Positions 1 through 9,210 of a DNA stretch of 64,000 bases are shown here, piece after piece. The stretch is from Candidatus Pelagisphaera phototrophica (lineage in GTDB: Bacteria; Verrucomicrobiota; Verrucomicrobiia; Opitutales; Opitutaceae), in assembly GCF_014529625.1 (NCBI RefSeq), contig NZ_CP076039.1:3038001-3102000 (forward strand), in the 5' to 3' direction. A program made the translations under genes and the position numbers. The notes beneath the pieces were generated by a model. It made no database searches, was not told the DNA's origin, and worked only from the letters and a program-made list of their open reading frames with translations. Numbering within the stretch: position 1 is the stretch's first letter; the number at the start of each line of letters is the position of its first letter.

Positions 1-383
1 CCTTGTTTTTGGCCAACAATTTGATCGGCACTGTTACTGGATTTGTGGCCCCCGAATGGCAGCCCTATGTCATGCTAGCGTGCGTGTACCTTCTGACGAA
101 CGCGTTGACCGAATCGCTTTCTAACAACGCGGCCGCCGTTCTGATGGCCACACTTGCCGTTGGAATCGCTGAGACACTCGGGGTTAGCCTGCGGCCGTTC
201 CTCTTCGCGGTAGCTATTGCCGCTTCCGCAAGTTTCGCAACGCCTATAGGCTATCAGACCAACACTTATGTCTACGGGGCGGGTGGGTACCGGTTTTCCG
301 ATTTCACAAAGGCAGGGCTCCCGCTCAACATCATCTGCTTCATTACTTCAGTTTTCCTGATTCCCTTAATTTGGGAATTCTAG
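1..383 (+). CDS. SLC13/DASS-type anion transporter, C-terminal part (cut by window edge)
   Basis: This is the last 126 or so residues of an inner-membrane transporter; the gene begins before the window, so no true start is visible. The piece is almost wholly hydrophobic, with about three membrane spans. It carries the segment TESLSNNAAAVLM followed by SFATPIGYQTNTYVYG, which resembles the second Na+/substrate-binding hairpin (SNxxxAxxM plus a Pro/Gly-rich stretch) of divalent anion:sodium symporters. Such proteins take up sulfate, phosphate or dicarboxylates, and members with TrkA-C regulatory domains are common. The substrate cannot be told from this fragment. It converges on the next gene with 17 bases between them. 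Confidence 0.75.
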   Translation, partial: LFLANNLIGTVTGFVAPEWQPYVMLACVYLLTNALTESLSNNAAAVLMATLAVGIAETLGVSLRPFLFAVAIAASASFATPIGYQTNTYVYGAGGYRFSDFTKAGLPLNIICFITSVFLIPLIWEF

Positions 384-400
384 AAAGCGGTTCAATCTGG

Positions 401-1195
401 TTATCGGTCCATCGCGGCAAGTATCTGCTCTAATATAGCAGGAGAACCGGCAGCATAGCCAAACGGTGGCTTCTTAACGTCAAATTGCATTAAAGGAAAT
501 GGGTCTGAATCAAAATATTTGATATCGCCCTTCACCTCCCGAATCAATGCAACCCCTGCTGCAATGTCCCATGAATTGACCCGATGTGCGACGACCCCAT
601 CCAGCCAGCCGACTGCGACATAGGCCAATTGGATCGCGCTACTACCCAAATTACGTATCTTAAACATTCGCTGCAAAGCGCGATCATCACTCTCTCTTTC
701 GCCAATCTCGCAATGCTGCGCCCCCACGATGCTCTGAGCTGAGGGGGATTCAAAAGATACCTGAATTTTTCGGTCTCCAACGAAGACCCCGGCTCCAGGG
801 CCTCCATGGATAAGCGATCGTGACATGTGGTCATAAATAATACCATAAACGGGAACCCCGTCCTTAAGCAGAGCCAACGAGATAGCGCAGGCAGGAATTC
901 CTCGAGCGAAATTATTTGTTCCGTCAATGGGATCAACAAGCCATGTGTATTCAGTATCTAAAACAACGGTTCCCTTCTCCGGATCAGTCTCCTCACTCAG
1001 GAACAGATCTTCAGAAAATTGGCCTTTCAACTGCCTCTGCAACGCATTGGAAATATTCAGATCCGCCTCGGTCACCCTAGAACCATCGTACTTCCACTGG
1101 CTATCGACTCGTCCAAAACGGCTTTCAAAAAACTTAGCTTGCTCCTCTACAATCGAGCGACCTGCCGCTATCCTTTCTTCAATTTTTTGGAACAT
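401..1195 (-). CDS. Inositol monophosphatase family phosphatase
   Basis: A 264-residue soluble phosphatase of the Mg2+/Li+-dependent family that includes inositol monophosphatase, histidinol-phosphatase (HisN type) and CysQ. The metal-binding motifs are present: LSEETDP near residue 68, WLVDPIDGTNNF near residue 85 and WDIAAG near residue 209. Length is normal for the family. The ATG start gives MFQKIEER, a usual beginning. It lies 36 bases downstream of the DAHP synthase gene on the same strand and may be co-transcribed with the aroF-lysA group, which would fit an amino acid role such as histidinol phosphate dephosphorylation. That is inference: sequence alone does not separate inositol-phosphate from histidinol-phosphate specificity. 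Confidence 0.85.
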   Translation of the reverse strand: MFQKIEERIAAGRSIVEEQAKFFESRFGRVDSQWKYDGSRVTEADLNISNALQRQLKGQFSEDLFLSEETDPEKGTVVLDTEYTWLVDPIDGTNNFARGIPACAISLALLKDGVPVYGIIYDHMSRSLIHGGPGAGVFVGDRKIQVSFESPSAQSIVGAQHCEIGERESDDRALQRMFKIRNLGSSAIQLAYVAVGWLDGVVAHRVNSWDIAAGVALIREVKGDIKYFDSDPFPLMQFDVKKPPFGYAAGSPAILEQILAAMDR

Positions 1196-1231
1196 CGCTC
1201 GGTAACGGTCGATCGGCTGGCGAAAGAAAGC

Positions 1232-2278
1232 CTATTCTGAGCTTTCGGGCGGCGACTTGAGGTTCCAGATAGCTTGGCACTTCTCCATCAGCTGTCGAAA
1301 TGCTTCTGGAGTAATCGCTTGCTTGGGATCATCTCCCAACCCACGCGTTGGATCAATATTCGCTTCGATGCACAATCCATCCGCACCATAAGCGACCGCC
1401 GCCATGGAACAGGCCTCGACATACACCGATTTACCGACTGAGTGAGACGGATCTACCACAACCGGTGCCCAGGTCTTTTCCTTGATAAGCGGAGTGATCG
1501 ACTCGTCCGGATGATTTCGATAGCCTTCGAGACTGGGCAATGTTCCGCGAGGACAAAGCATCACATTCGGATTTCCAAAATTTACGATGTACTCCGCAGC
1601 CGAAATAAATTCGTTGATCGGACCAATGTGCCGTCCGCGCTTGAGCAGTACCACGGTGTTTTTCCCTGCTATCGCTTGCCCAACTTTTCGAAGCAGAGAG
1701 TAATTCAGCGCGTTGCGTGTACCGATTTGAAACATATCTACGCCTGCATCTAAGGCTAGCTTCAAATTTTCTTCATCCATCACCTCGGTGTTCACGGGAA
1801 GACCCGTCCGCCGCGCACCTTCCATTAATATGTCAAGAGCCTTATTGTCCCCTTGATAGGAGTAAGGGTTCGTTCTAGGCTTCCAAACTCCGCCTCTAAG
1901 CGCGTGAGCGCCAGCCTCCTTGAGGGCTTCCGCCGTTTCGTAAAATCGGTTTGGATTCGCAGGGTCTATCGTGCAAGGTCCCGCGATAGCGAGTAGTTCC
2001 TTCCCCAATTCAATCCCACCGAAAACCGTTTTGTGGTGCTTAAGCTCCGACCGGATGTCCAGCAATTTATGAGGGGATTGAATCGTATCCACTCGATCAA
2101 TATACTCGAGACCCTCTATCCGATTGATCAGCAGTTCATGGCGTTCGTCGCCAACGATTGCGTAGATACTTTGAACCGCCCCTTCGATCACCTGGATGCG
2201 GCACCCAAATTCTGCCACGATCAGCGTGACCTCTTCCAACTGGGCGTCCGTCAATTTTGGGGTTTTCGGAATAATCAT
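1232..2278 (-). CDS. aroF: 3-deoxy-7-phosphoheptulonate (DAHP) synthase
   Basis: This enzyme condenses phosphoenolpyruvate and erythrose 4-phosphate, the first step of the shikimate pathway to aromatic amino acids. The 348-residue protein has an N-terminal ferredoxin-like regulatory domain (about residues 1-70), then the TIM barrel starting around LLAIAGPCTIDP. Catalytic and metal-site segments visible include GGVWKPRTNPYSYQG, NTEVMDEEN, VLLKRGRHIGP, LCPRGTLPS and VVVDPSHSVG. This architecture matches the class with an ACT-like N-terminal domain, as in Thermotoga maritima, which is feedback-inhibited by tyrosine. It follows lysA by 10 bases, so the two are probably one transcript. Confidence 0.93.
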   Translation of the reverse strand: MIIPKTPKLTDAQLEEVTLIVAEFGCRIQVIEGAVQSIYAIVGDERHELLINRIEGLEYIDRVDTIQSPHKLLDIRSELKHHKTVFGGIELGKELLAIAGPCTIDPANPNRFYETAEALKEAGAHALRGGVWKPRTNPYSYQGDNKALDILMEGARRTGLPVNTEVMDEENLKLALDAGVDMFQIGTRNALNYSLLRKVGQAIAGKNTVVLLKRGRHIGPINEFISAAEYIVNFGNPNVMLCPRGTLPSLEGYRNHPDESITPLIKEKTWAPVVVDPSHSVGKSVYVEACSMAAVAYGADGLCIEANIDPTRGLGDDPKQAITPEAFRQLMEKCQAIWNLKSPPESSE

Positions 2279-2288
2279 CGGATTTTTG

Positions 2289-3557
2289 TTAGAATGAAAT
2301 TTCAGTTTCGTTGGCCAGAATTTGTTCTAGAGTCTGACGCTTTCGCATTACACTTAGGCTTCCGTCGAGTCGAAGCATCACCTCAGGACACTCTGGAAAG
2401 GAATTGTAGTTCTTCGTCGACATGGCAGCGCAGTAGGCACCCGCACCGCCAATCGCCAGAATATCTCCAATTTTTGCATCGACCAACTTCCGAGGAAGGA
2501 GCGCTTCTGCATCTCCAGGAGCAGGAGTCAGAATATCGCCTGATTCACAGCAATGACCTGTGATCACGTAAGTGTGCGCTTCACGCGTATCTCCATCGAA
2601 TGCCAACAGCTCCATAGGATGCTGTGCGCCGTACATCGAAGGACGCACATTCTCAGTCATGCCGGTATCCAGCTTGATAAAATCGTATCCATCTTCCCCT
2701 GTCGATGTGAGATCCTGAACCGTTGATATGAGTACGCAACTATTGGCCATCAAGTAAGTGCCCGGTTCAATTTCGAGATGCAATTTGCGGCCCGTTTCAG
2801 ACTGAAAACGCTCAAACGCCTCACGCATGGGGGCACCGATAGCTTGCAGATCAGTCGTTTCCTCGTCTGGCATTCTACCCACTTTGTAGCCACCGCCAAG
2901 ATTCAGAACAGTGACCGCATCAAAAGATCGGACGAGATTTAAACTTAATCCCACTGCCTTAACCCAAACTTCGGGATCACTTCCGCTCCCAATGTGGGTA
3001 TGAATGCGAAATACCTCCAAGCCATGTCCCGATACGATCTTTTTAACTTTGTCTATGTCTTCAAACCAAATTCCGAAGCTCGAAGCGGGACCACCCACGT
3101 TGGTTCGTTGCGTGCCCCCCGAACCCAGACCGGGATTGAAGCGTAACCCCACTTTGGCATTCGGGAAAAGCATTCCGTATCGCTCGAGTTGGTGAAGCGA
3201 GCAAGCGTTGACCATCATGCCCTTTGCAACGAGGGACAATAGGCGATCATCCGTTGGAAATTCCTGCGTGCTTAGAGAAATATCTGACGCGTCGAATCCA
3301 GCGGCGACCGCTCTTTCCGCTTCGTAAATTGAACTCGCATCGATTTTCAATCCTATCGATTTGAACAATCGGAGTATGTTTGCATTCGGACAGGCCTTCA
3401 TGGCAAACCGAGCTGTCAGCCCAAAGGCATTGGGAAAATCCGATACCTTAGCCGCGACGGAACGCAATGAAGCTTCGTCGTAAACGTAACATGGGGTTCC
3501 GATCTCATCGCGAACACGAAAAGCAGTTTCAGGATTTAAAAATGATGCAGCTTGCAT
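2289..3557 (-). CDS. lysA: Diaminopimelate decarboxylase
   Basis: A PLP enzyme of fold type III that decarboxylates meso-diaminopimelate to lysine in the cytoplasm. The PLP lysine is in FAMKACPNANIL near residue 53. The phosphate-binding loop region HIGSGSD, VLNLGGGYKVG, EPGTYLMANSCVL and the active-site CCESGDIL follow in normal order over 422 residues, the usual length. The N-terminus CYVYDEASLR is typical of the family. Related fold III enzymes such as carboxynorspermidine or arginine decarboxylases are less likely, because CCESGD and the overall length fit LysA. It heads a likely operon with the DAHP synthase gene (10 bases apart) and possibly the phosphatase gene after it. Confidence 0.92.
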   Translation of the reverse strand: MQAASFLNPETAFRVRDEIGTPCYVYDEASLRSVAAKVSDFPNAFGLTARFAMKACPNANILRLFKSIGLKIDASSIYEAERAVAAGFDASDISLSTQEFPTDDRLLSLVAKGMMVNACSLHQLERYGMLFPNAKVGLRFNPGLGSGGTQRTNVGGPASSFGIWFEDIDKVKKIVSGHGLEVFRIHTHIGSGSDPEVWVKAVGLSLNLVRSFDAVTVLNLGGGYKVGRMPDEETTDLQAIGAPMREAFERFQSETGRKLHLEIEPGTYLMANSCVLISTVQDLTSTGEDGYDFIKLDTGMTENVRPSMYGAQHPMELLAFDGDTREAHTYVITGHCCESGDILTPAPGDAEALLPRKLVDAKIGDILAIGGAGAYCAAMSTKNYNSFPECPEVMLRLDGSLSVMRKRQTLEQILANETEISF

Positions 3558-3639
3558 AGTTAAAATTGGTTGGGACTAGACCTCTGAAAGTGAACTGGGC
3601 TCGATATTGCCACAGCGATGGATAAGCCTAGGAACGCTC

Positions 3640-4476
3640 TTAAGGCATCCAAGGATATTTGGAAAAATCCGGCTTCCGTTTTTCTAAAAAGGCCTGCTTT
3701 CCTTCCGTTCCCTCTTCGGTCATGTAGTACAAGTAGGTCGCGTTTCCCGCTAGTTCTTGAATCCCTGCTTGACCGTCCAGATCCGCATTAAAGGCGGACT
3801 TCAAGCAGCGAATCGCGATGGGACTCTTTTCCACCACTTCTGTCGCCCATTGGATTCCTTCTTCCTCAAGCTCTTCCACAGGAACGACTTTATTGACCAA
3901 CCCCATGCCCAAAGCCTCCTGAGCATTGTATTGCCGACATAAATACCAAATCTCACGGGCCTTTTTCTGACCCACAATACTGGCTAAATAGCTCGCACCA
4001 AAACCACCATCAAAGCTTCCAACCTTAGGACCGGTTTGGCCAAAAATTGCGTTGTCGGCGGCAATCGTCATATCACAAATAACGTGCAGTACATGCCCTC
4101 CTCCGATCGCATATCCCGACACCAAGGCGATCACCACCTTGGGAATTGAGCGAATAAGCTTCTGCAGATCCAGCACATTCAATCGCGGAACACCATCTGC
4201 TCCTACGTATCCAGCATGCCCGCGAACTCCTTGATCGCCACCCGAGCAAAACGCGTATTTGCCATCAGTATGTGGACCGGCTCCGGTGAGCAAAATCGCT
4301 GCGATCGACTGGTCTTCCCTGGCGTCGCAAAACGCTTCGAACATCTCAAACACGGTCTGAGGACGGAACGCATTTCGTTTTTCCGGCCGATTGATCGTGA
4401 TCTTCGCTATGCCCTGCCACTTCTCATAGCGAATGTCTTCGTAGTCTTTTACACTTTGCCAGTCTGCTTTTGACAT
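3640..4476 (-). CDS. menB: 1,4-dihydroxy-2-naphthoyl-CoA synthase
   Basis: A crotonase-fold enzyme that closes the second ring of menaquinone, converting o-succinylbenzoyl-CoA to 1,4-dihydroxy-2-naphthoyl-CoA. The 278-residue sequence has the MenB-specific [16 protein letters not shown] near residue 78, the oxyanion segment [12 protein letters not shown], the [15 protein letters not shown] block, and a C-terminus ending FSKYPWMP as in other MenB proteins. The presence of menB indicates that the host makes menaquinone for its respiratory chain. No other men gene is in the window. It is 82 bases upstream of lysA on the same strand. Confidence 0.95.
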   Translation of the reverse strand: MSKADWQSVKDYEDIRYEKWQGIAKITINRPEKRNAFRPQTVFEMFEAFCDAREDQSIAAILLTGAGPHTDGKYAFCSGGDQGVRGHAGYVGADGVPRLNVLDLQKLIRSIPKVVIALVSGYAIGGGHVLHVICDMTIAADNAIFGQTGPKVGSFDGGFGASYLASIVGQKKAREIWYLCRQYNAQEALGMGLVNKVVPVEELEEEGIQWATEVVEKSPIAIRCLKSAFNADLDGQAGIQELAGNATYLYYMTEEGTEGKQAFLEKRKPDFSKYPWMP

Positions 4477-4567
4477 TCTAGGCAGTGTGCGAGTACCTTA
4501 GGTCCGTGCAAGCCTCGGTTTCGCTAGAATTTGAAATACCGAGTGTCAAAACAGCCCCAATATCCCC

Positions 4568-5509
4568 CTAGTCCAGCCGCAGGCTGGCGTCTACAAAGGG
4601 CTCAAACACTTCTGGCAGAGGCGCATTTAAATCTAGTGATTCACCCGTAATCGGATGTTCAAACGCCAAGTGAGCGCTGTGCAACATAACCCGACTCGGT
4701 ACCGCTGGTAAAAACGGCAGAGCCCGATACCCGTATACCACATCGCCGAGGATCGGAAAACCCAGACTTCTCAAGTGTACGCGAATCTGATGCGTCCTTC
4801 CTGTGTGGATACGGCATCTTAGCAACGAATATCCCCCCTGATAAAGCCCCTCCAGCTTCCAATCCGTATGGGCTTCTCTCCCATGCCCTTCCTGACAAAC
4901 TCTCATCTTATGCCTCTGTGTCGGATTTCTTTCGATGGGCTTTCGAATGGAACCACTAATCAGTTCTGGTCGACCTTTAGCTACCGCCAGATATTCTTTG
5001 ACCAGTGATCGCGAATGAAACAATTCACCTAGTTGCCTATGGGCGACATCCGTCTTGGCTGCCACTATCAAACCACTAGTATCCCGGTCCAAACGGTGGA
5101 CGATTCCCGGTCTTTCCACCCCACCGATCCCACTAAGTTCGCCCTTACAGTGGAAAAGCAGACCGTGAGCTAGTGTCGTTTCAGGAGCCCCAGCCCCCGG
5201 GTGAGTAATAAGCCCAGCAGGCTTATCAATGACCACCAGGTACTCGTCTTCGTATACAGCACTAAGATTCAGATCCACGGGATCCATGTTGCACTCTTGG
5301 ATCTCTGGCATTTCGAAAACCAGCACATCCCCCTGTGAAATTTTCCGATTCTTCGATATGGGCTGCCCTTCTAATCGCACAAGCAACGCATCAAACGCCC
5401 GATGAAAATCTGAGCGGCTGTGCTCAGGGAATGAATCCGCCAGCAGTTTGTCTGCACGGATTTTATTCGTTCCCTCAGGCACGACGAATTCTGTGATACG
5501 ATTACTCAA
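4568..5509 (-). CDS. RluD-type ribosomal large subunit pseudouridine synthase
   Basis: An RluA-family enzyme that isomerises uridine to pseudouridine in RNA. An S4-like RNA-binding domain occupies about residues 5-70 (IRADKLLADSFPEHSRSDF), followed by the catalytic core with the motif GIVHRLDRDTSGLIVAAK, whose second Asp is the nucleophile, and HTGRTHQIRVH towards the C-terminus. Length is normal. I prefer the TTG at 5509, giving LSNRITEFVV; a TTG at 5533 would add eight residues. Either start overlaps the end of the adenosine deaminase gene, by 8 bases for the preferred start, which suggests translational coupling. Exact rRNA target is not certain. Confidence 0.9.
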   Translation of the reverse strand: MSNRITEFVVPEGTNKIRADKLLADSFPEHSRSDFHRAFDALLVRLEGQPISKNRKISQGDVLVFEMPEIQECNMDPVDLNLSAVYEDEYLVVIDKPAGLITHPGAGAPETTLAHGLLFHCKGELSGIGGVERPGIVHRLDRDTSGLIVAAKTDVAHRQLGELFHSRSLVKEYLAVAKGRPELISGSIRKPIERNPTQRHKMRVCQEGHGREAHTDWKLEGLYQGGYSLLRCRIHTGRTHQIRVHLRSLGFPILGDVVYGYRALPFLPAVPSRVMLHSAHLAFEHPITGESLDLNAPLPEVFEPFVDASLRLD

Positions 5510-6524
5510 TTTCCTCTGATAGCAGAGAATCAATTTCCGCGATATAAGAATTTTTTAGTTCCTCGTCCATTCGAGCAAACCGAAATCCGTTTTCAGCAAT
5601 CTTAGCCAGCTCGCTTCGCTTGAATCCAAGTCGATCGTGCAAGGCTTCATATTCGCCAGAAAGCGTGTTCGCGAAGCAAAGCGGATCGTCCGTATTAATC
5701 GTGCACGTGACTCCCGCATCGAAATACCCACGAATGGGATAATCTTCCAATTGTTCGACTACCCTAAGCTTCTCGTTGCTTATCGGGCACATGTCCAAAA
5801 TCACACCTTCATCAGAGAGTCGCTGGACCAAGTCTGGATCTTCAAAAGCTCGTGTACCGTGCTGCATTCTCTCAGCGCCAAGAAGATCTAAGGCTTCGTA
5901 AATCTTGTCTGTTCCTCCAAATTCACCCGCATGAACTTTGATAATTTTCCCTGCTTCCTTGCACTGTTTCCAAATACGAGGGGTCCAAGCCTCCAATTTT
6001 AGCCACTCTTGCCCATGCAGATCGATGCCATCAAGATCATCCCATGGGGGGAGCGAATCGATGATTGGACTCATCACTTCCGTGTAGCCATCGCGGGTCA
6101 GGTCAGCAATCACTCTAATTTCAAGCCCCTTGGGGGCTGCTGATTTAATAGCGTGGATCAATTCTTGCCCGTCTGAGCCCGTGAATTCAATAATCGCCAA
6201 ATGGAGACTGGTTTCCAAGTACTTAACATTTTGGTCTGCCAGCCCAGAGAAGATGCGCTTGCAAACTTCATGGTAGCATTCTGGGCTCGCATACCACTAA
6301 TCGGCATGGTCGACTAGCAGTGTTTCAAAATCAACAAAATTTGGGAAACGATACCCGGGCTCACGGAAAAACGGGTTGGTCGGAAAACGATCGGGGTCCA
6401 ACTCTCGCAGCAATGTGTAAGGCAGCGCTCCCTCGATGTGGAGGTGCGTTTCTGTCTTGGGAATTTTCCTGAGCCAATCCACGACGGGCTCACCGCCTTC
6501 AGTTCTCGGTTTATTCATACCCAT
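5502..6524 (-). pseudogene. Adenosine deaminase-family gene interrupted by one in-frame amber codon
   Basis: The reading frame from the ATG at 6524 to the TAA at 5502 is intact over 341 codons except for a TAG at 6297-6299 (codon 76). The N-terminal part carries the zinc ligands in ETHLHIEGAL (His27, His29). After the TAG the frame continues as WYASPECYHEV without any shift and holds the remaining hallmarks: IKVHAGEFG with the third His and the catalytic Glu, QHGTRAFEDP and the metal ligand TINTDDPL. All catalytic residues are therefore kept, which points to a recent nonsense mutation, a base-call error or readthrough. An internal TTG at 6218 could start a C-terminal fragment lacking the HxH motif. 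The family hydrolyses adenosine or adenine to inosine or hypoxanthine. Confidence 0.85.
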
Positions 6525-6539
6525 CCTGGATCTAAGCGA

Positions 6540-7649
6540 CTACAGGAGGTTTTCAGGATTCAACGATTTCAATGAATCTCGGACGAAAATTCCATCTTTT
6601 CGAATCAAATCACCGTCAAACCATATCTCGCCTCCGCCATAATCTGTTCGCTGTATACAAACCATGTCCCAGTGAACTTGAGATTTGTTTCCGTTATCCG
6701 CTTCCTCATAGGCCTGTCCCGGAGTAAAGTGAAAAGATCCTCCGATCTTCTCATCAAAGAGAATGTCGCGCATGGGCTCCCGAATGTAGGGATTGAATCC
6801 AATGGCGAATTCGCCGATGTACCTGGCTCCAATATCAGAGTCTAGAATCTCGTTTAGGCGAGTTGTGTTGCTCGATTGGGCATCCACAATCTTTCCCTCT
6901 TTGAATTCTAGCCGAATGTCGTCAAAGGACACCCCTTGGTAGACAGTGGGAGCGTTGTATTGAATAACACCTTCAACACTGTCTCGTATGGGACATGAGA
7001 AAACCTCACCGTCGGGAATGTTGTGCGTACCGACACAAGCGATAGCATTTATCCCTTTTATGGAAAACGAGAGATCGGTTCCATTACCCTTTATTTCCAC
7101 CCGATCGGTCTCTCTCATCAAAGAGGCAAGCTGATTACTTCCTTCTTCCATGCGACTATGGTCAAGGGTGCACACGTTGAAAAAGAAGTCTTCGAAGGCC
7201 TCTGTACTCATCATCGCCTGCTGTGCCATGGATGGCGTTGGCCATCGCAATACAACCCATTTCGTATGGTTGACCCTCCAGTCCAAAACAGGCTTCATCA
7301 CCTCGGAAACCATCTTAACTTGCTCGGCAGAAACATCAGAGGACTCAAAGATGTTCATCGAACCTCTGAGCGCGATATAGGCGTCCATCGACTTCATCCG
7401 CTGTAGCTCTATGGCTCCATGGATACGCATCTGGTCCTCCGTCGCCTCGAGTGCAAATTCCCGGGTAACTCTAGCGTGGTTCAGGTTCACGTAAGGGATG
7501 GCCCCGCAGGCTCTGGTCGCACGCAGCAATTCGACGATCATCTCGTCGGGGACATCAAAAGCATCAATCAACACTTTTTCGCCCGGGTCCAATCGAGTGG
7601 AGTACGAGGTCAAATTTCGCGCTAGTTGGGAGAGCCTAGGATCGAGCAT
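6540..7649 (-). CDS. M29 family metallo-aminopeptidase
   Basis: A cytoplasmic aminopeptidase of the thermophilic M29 family (AmpS, AmpT, PepS), which uses a two-metal site to remove N-terminal residues. Supporting segments are the N-terminal [10 protein letters not shown] region just before the chosen start, the Rossmann-like opening [28 protein letters not shown] with metal-site residues, [30 protein letters not shown] and [10 protein letters not shown] near the C-terminus. The ATG at 7649 ([12 protein letters not shown]) gives 369 residues, the usual size; upstream frame extension would run into lpxK. It sits 15 bases before the adenosine deaminase start. Confidence 0.88.
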   Translation of the reverse strand: MLDPRLSQLARNLTSYSTRLDPGEKVLIDAFDVPDEMIVELLRATRACGAIPYVNLNHARVTREFALEATEDQMRIHGAIELQRMKSMDAYIALRGSMNIFESSDVSAEQVKMVSEVMKPVLDWRVNHTKWVVLRWPTPSMAQQAMMSTEAFEDFFFNVCTLDHSRMEEGSNQLASLMRETDRVEIKGNGTDLSFSIKGINAIACVGTHNIPDGEVFSCPIRDSVEGVIQYNAPTVYQGVSFDDIRLEFKEGKIVDAQSSNTTRLNEILDSDIGARYIGEFAIGFNPYIREPMRDILFDEKIGGSFHFTPGQAYEEADNGNKSQVHWDMVCIQRTDYGGGEIWFDGDLIRKDGIFVRDSLKSLNPENLL

Positions 7650-7719
7650 TGAATCGTAGACAAAGTAAATTTCCGCAAGTTGCAACCCTGCTTGCAAACT
7701 TAACGAAAATTGGCCGCAA

Positions 7720-8940
7720 CTAGCTCGACTTGACCGCAAATCTCCGTCTTCCCTCCTCGGGAAAACAAATCTTGGATACGGCCGCGTCGAAATCGTTCAC
7801 ACCGCGCAGTATCTCGATCTCCAATCTCAAGAAGTATAGAGGTAATGGAAAGTCTGTGTCTTTGGGAATTCGCACCGCATCTTTTTCGGTCGTAATAATG
7901 AAATCCAAATTCGCGGCTGCTGCTTCTTTGAAAATTTCGTGGAGTTCCTCTGTATCAAATCTGTGGTGATCCAGAAAACGCTTTGTGTAGATTAGATCCG
8001 CTCCGAAATCGCACAGGAAACCTTCGAAGCTTTCCGGAACCGCTATACCACTAAACGCTCCTATTCTTTTCTGCAAAAGTTCATCCAATGGCAATCGTTT
8101 TTCTCCGTTGACCTCCTGAAGGAATTGCGGCTTGTGAGCACACTCGATCACATCCACTCCCGGATTATGCTTCTGTATCAACGCCTCCAGTTCTCGATCC
8201 GGTACGCCATCTGATTTTGTTAGAAACACGTACGACGCTCGCTTTAAATGCCTCACTGGCTCGCGAAGGATGCCGCGCGGCATTAGATGCCGATTCCCAA
8301 AAGGGTTGCTCTTATCCACAAGGAGGAGATTGAGACGCCCTTTCAAGGGCAAGTACTGAAACCCGTCGTCCAAAACCAAAGTGTCGCATCCAAATCGCTT
8401 TATCGCGTAAGTTCCACTCTTCACTCGGTCTTTATCGACGAGGACGATCACTCCCGGAAGATTTCTTGCCAACATGTAAGGCTCATCGCCCGCGAATTCA
8501 GAATCGAGTAGAACGGTCTCGCCATCGCTTACAATTTTAGGCGGCGGGGGTTCCTCTCCGGTTACAAACGTCCTCCAGAGTTTTTGCAAGCGGGACTCTT
8601 TCGTTATGTTTTTGCTCTTGTACCCTCGACTCAGAATAGCCACTCGCCTTCCCCTTTGCTGAAGCGAACGGGCAAATTTCTCCACAACCGGAGTTTTACC
8701 GGTTCCCCCTACCGTGAGATTGCCAACGACAACCACTAGGCAGCCCAAGGGCTGGTCCTTCAAAATCCGTTTCTCGTAGAGAAAGAGACGAAGACGCGCC
8801 AAAAATCCGAAGATCAGGGAAAGCCCATAAAGAAATAGGCCTAGAGCGAACGCTCTCTTACCCCGCCGCCGATCATAAAAAACATCGACCGCAAACTCCT
8901 CGATTCGAGAAAGCGTTTTTCTAAAACGTGAAATCGCCAT
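7720..8940 (-). CDS. lpxK: Tetraacyldisaccharide 4'-kinase (lipid A synthesis)
   Basis: LpxK phosphorylates the 4' position of the lipid A disaccharide precursor on the inner face of the cytoplasmic membrane. The N-terminus holds an amphipathic/hydrophobic segment ([16 protein letters not shown]) that anchors the enzyme. It is followed by the P-loop [14 protein letters not shown] near residue 74, [22 protein letters not shown], the Walker B-like [16 protein letters not shown] and the C-terminal [13 protein letters not shown]. At 406 residues it is somewhat longer than E. coli LpxK (328), mostly through insertions. It shows that the host has an outer membrane with lipid A. The ATG at 8940 has no Shine-Dalgarno sequence. 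Confidence 0.93.
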   Translation of the reverse strand: MAISRFRKTLSRIEEFAVDVFYDRRRGKRAFALGLFLYGLSLIFGFLARLRLFLYEKRILKDQPLGCLVVVVGNLTVGGTGKTPVVEKFARSLQQRGRRVAILSRGYKSKNITKESRLQKLWRTFVTGEEPPPPKIVSDGETVLLDSEFAGDEPYMLARNLPGVIVLVDKDRVKSGTYAIKRFGCDTLVLDDGFQYLPLKGRLNLLLVDKSNPFGNRHLMPRGILREPVRHLKRASYVFLTKSDGVPDRELEALIQKHNPGVDVIECAHKPQFLQEVNGEKRLPLDELLQKRIGAFSGIAVPESFEGFLCDFGADLIYTKRFLDHHRFDTEELHEIFKEAAAANLDFIITTEKDAVRIPKDTDFPLPLYFLRLEIEILRGVNDFDAAVSKICFPEEGRRRFAVKSS

Positions 8941-9210
8941 ACTACGCTGTAAACCAGCAACTAAGAAACCAAAATATGGGGGTAATCGTTTCTCGATTAC
9001 GAGAGGAAAAACAACTTTGATTCAAAAGCGGATACTCCCTCGCTCTAGAAAATTTGTACTTGCCACAAGTTAATCCGTGCTTCATCGACCCGATTTTAAG
9101 GTATTGGAGGGAGTCGCATTGACTCCTTTCAGAAGAAAGTAGACTCATCGGAAGAAATTTTCGGTCACCAACCAACAGAAACACTTTTGACGACCCCCAA
9201 AGAAACAACA

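Noticed and set aside
6297-6299. The TAG in the adenosine deaminase gene as a pyrrolysine codon
   Set aside because: Nothing else in the window suggests pyrrolysine use, all other genes avoid internal TAG, and adenosine deaminases are not known pyrrolysine proteins.
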